Shown here piece by piece: positions 63,671 through 64,000 of a DNA stretch of 64,000 nt. Every line of letters starts with the position of its first letter. Position 1 is the first letter of the stretch. The notes beneath the pieces were generated by a model. That model was not told where the DNA came from. It did no database searches and worked only from the letters and a program-made list of their open reading frames with translations. Both the position numbers and the translations under genes were made by a program. The DNA comes from Lamellibrachia satsuma (lineage: Eukaryota > Annelida > Polychaeta > Sabellida > Siboglinidae), in assembly GCA_033239005.1 (NCBI GenBank), contig BSQZ01000026.1:5487001-5551000 (forward strand), in the 5' to 3' direction.

Positions 63671-63894
63671 GCATTGTGTGACAATAAGTTGTCCATAAGT
63701 CTAACGTGACTAATACCTGTGGAACTATGTGATATATAACCGCACGGTTCATCTAGTGATATCATATATCAGAACCACTGATACAGAACTGCATTATACA
63801 GTAAATGAGAGGATGATTTTGGCCTACAAAAGAGTATAATGTTGTTATGTTTTCTACCAGCCGTACCGTTTTATATAATTATATATTCATCTTT

Positions 63895-64000
63895 GGCCCG
63901 CGGGTATGGGCCGGGCCTGGGCTTGAAATTTGCGGGCCGGGCCGGGCCTGGGCCAAACATTAACGGTCTGGGTCGGGCCTGGGCCGGGCCTGGGCCTAAA
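63895..64000. repeat. GC-rich GGGCCGGGCCTGGGC repeat at window edge
   Basis: Reiterated GGGCCGGGCCTGGGCC with short AT spacers (TTGAAATTTG, AAACATTAACGG), cut by the window end. It resembles the GC-rich terminal repeats of some DNA transposons, but I cannot identify the family. Confidence 0.6.

Overview
This is animal nuclear DNA, most likely from a marine invertebrate. Genes are split into roughly 70-240 bp exons by long introns with GT-AG splice sites, and the window carries several non-LTR retrotransposon clades, a Penelope-like element, DNA-transposon remnants and very long dinucleotide tracts. The best-preserved gene is an NMDA-receptor subunit of the invertebrate NMDAR2 type, so I favour a protostome (possibly lophotrochozoan). 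The species cannot be named from the sequence.

Three host genes can be assembled exon by exon, all on the minus strand. (1) An SLC5-family sodium-coupled transporter, N-terminal half only, lies at 3279-8144 and runs off the left edge. (2) A HAUS2 (augmin subunit 2) homologue has five exons at 21967-27091; its last exon was not found. (3) A complete-looking NMDAR2/GRIN2-like glutamate receptor occupies 30730-54892. Its 16 coding exons total 3246 nt, every phase junction closes, and they give 1081 residues and a stop. The three genes belong to unrelated pathways (solute uptake, spindle microtubule nucleation, excitatory signalling), so I see no functional cluster.

Layout. 1-3 kb: an RTE-type LINE tail and a decayed second LINE. 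3-8 kb: SLC5 exons, with a triplicated 120-bp repeat in one intron. 8-21 kb: intergenic DNA with Tc1, pogo-like, CR1 and a longer LINE with ORF1. 21-27 kb: HAUS2, with a TTAA-flanked MITE and a fold-back element. 27-30.7 kb: mostly featureless. 30.7-55 kb: NMDAR2, whose introns hold most of the microsatellites, RTE, L2 and CR1 fragments and a Penelope-like element. 55-61.5 kb: intergenic DNA with a CR1 copy, a compound trinucleotide repeat and two candidate exons. 61.5-63.67 kb: a 58-bp satellite. The right edge is GC-rich repeat.

Most unusual feature: the Penelope-like element in NMDAR2 intron 3 has a 56-bp piece of its own reverse-transcriptase coding sequence expanded to exactly 38 tandem periods (46245-48382). 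The unit boundary coincides with a nearly identical 10-mer occurring twice, 56 bp apart, in the inferred parental gene. Because 56 is not a multiple of 3, each reading frame cycles through all three phases with a 56-residue period.

All exon boundaries are my manual splice inference from protein-family similarity and phase consistency. No alignment or database search was run, and family comparisons are from memory.
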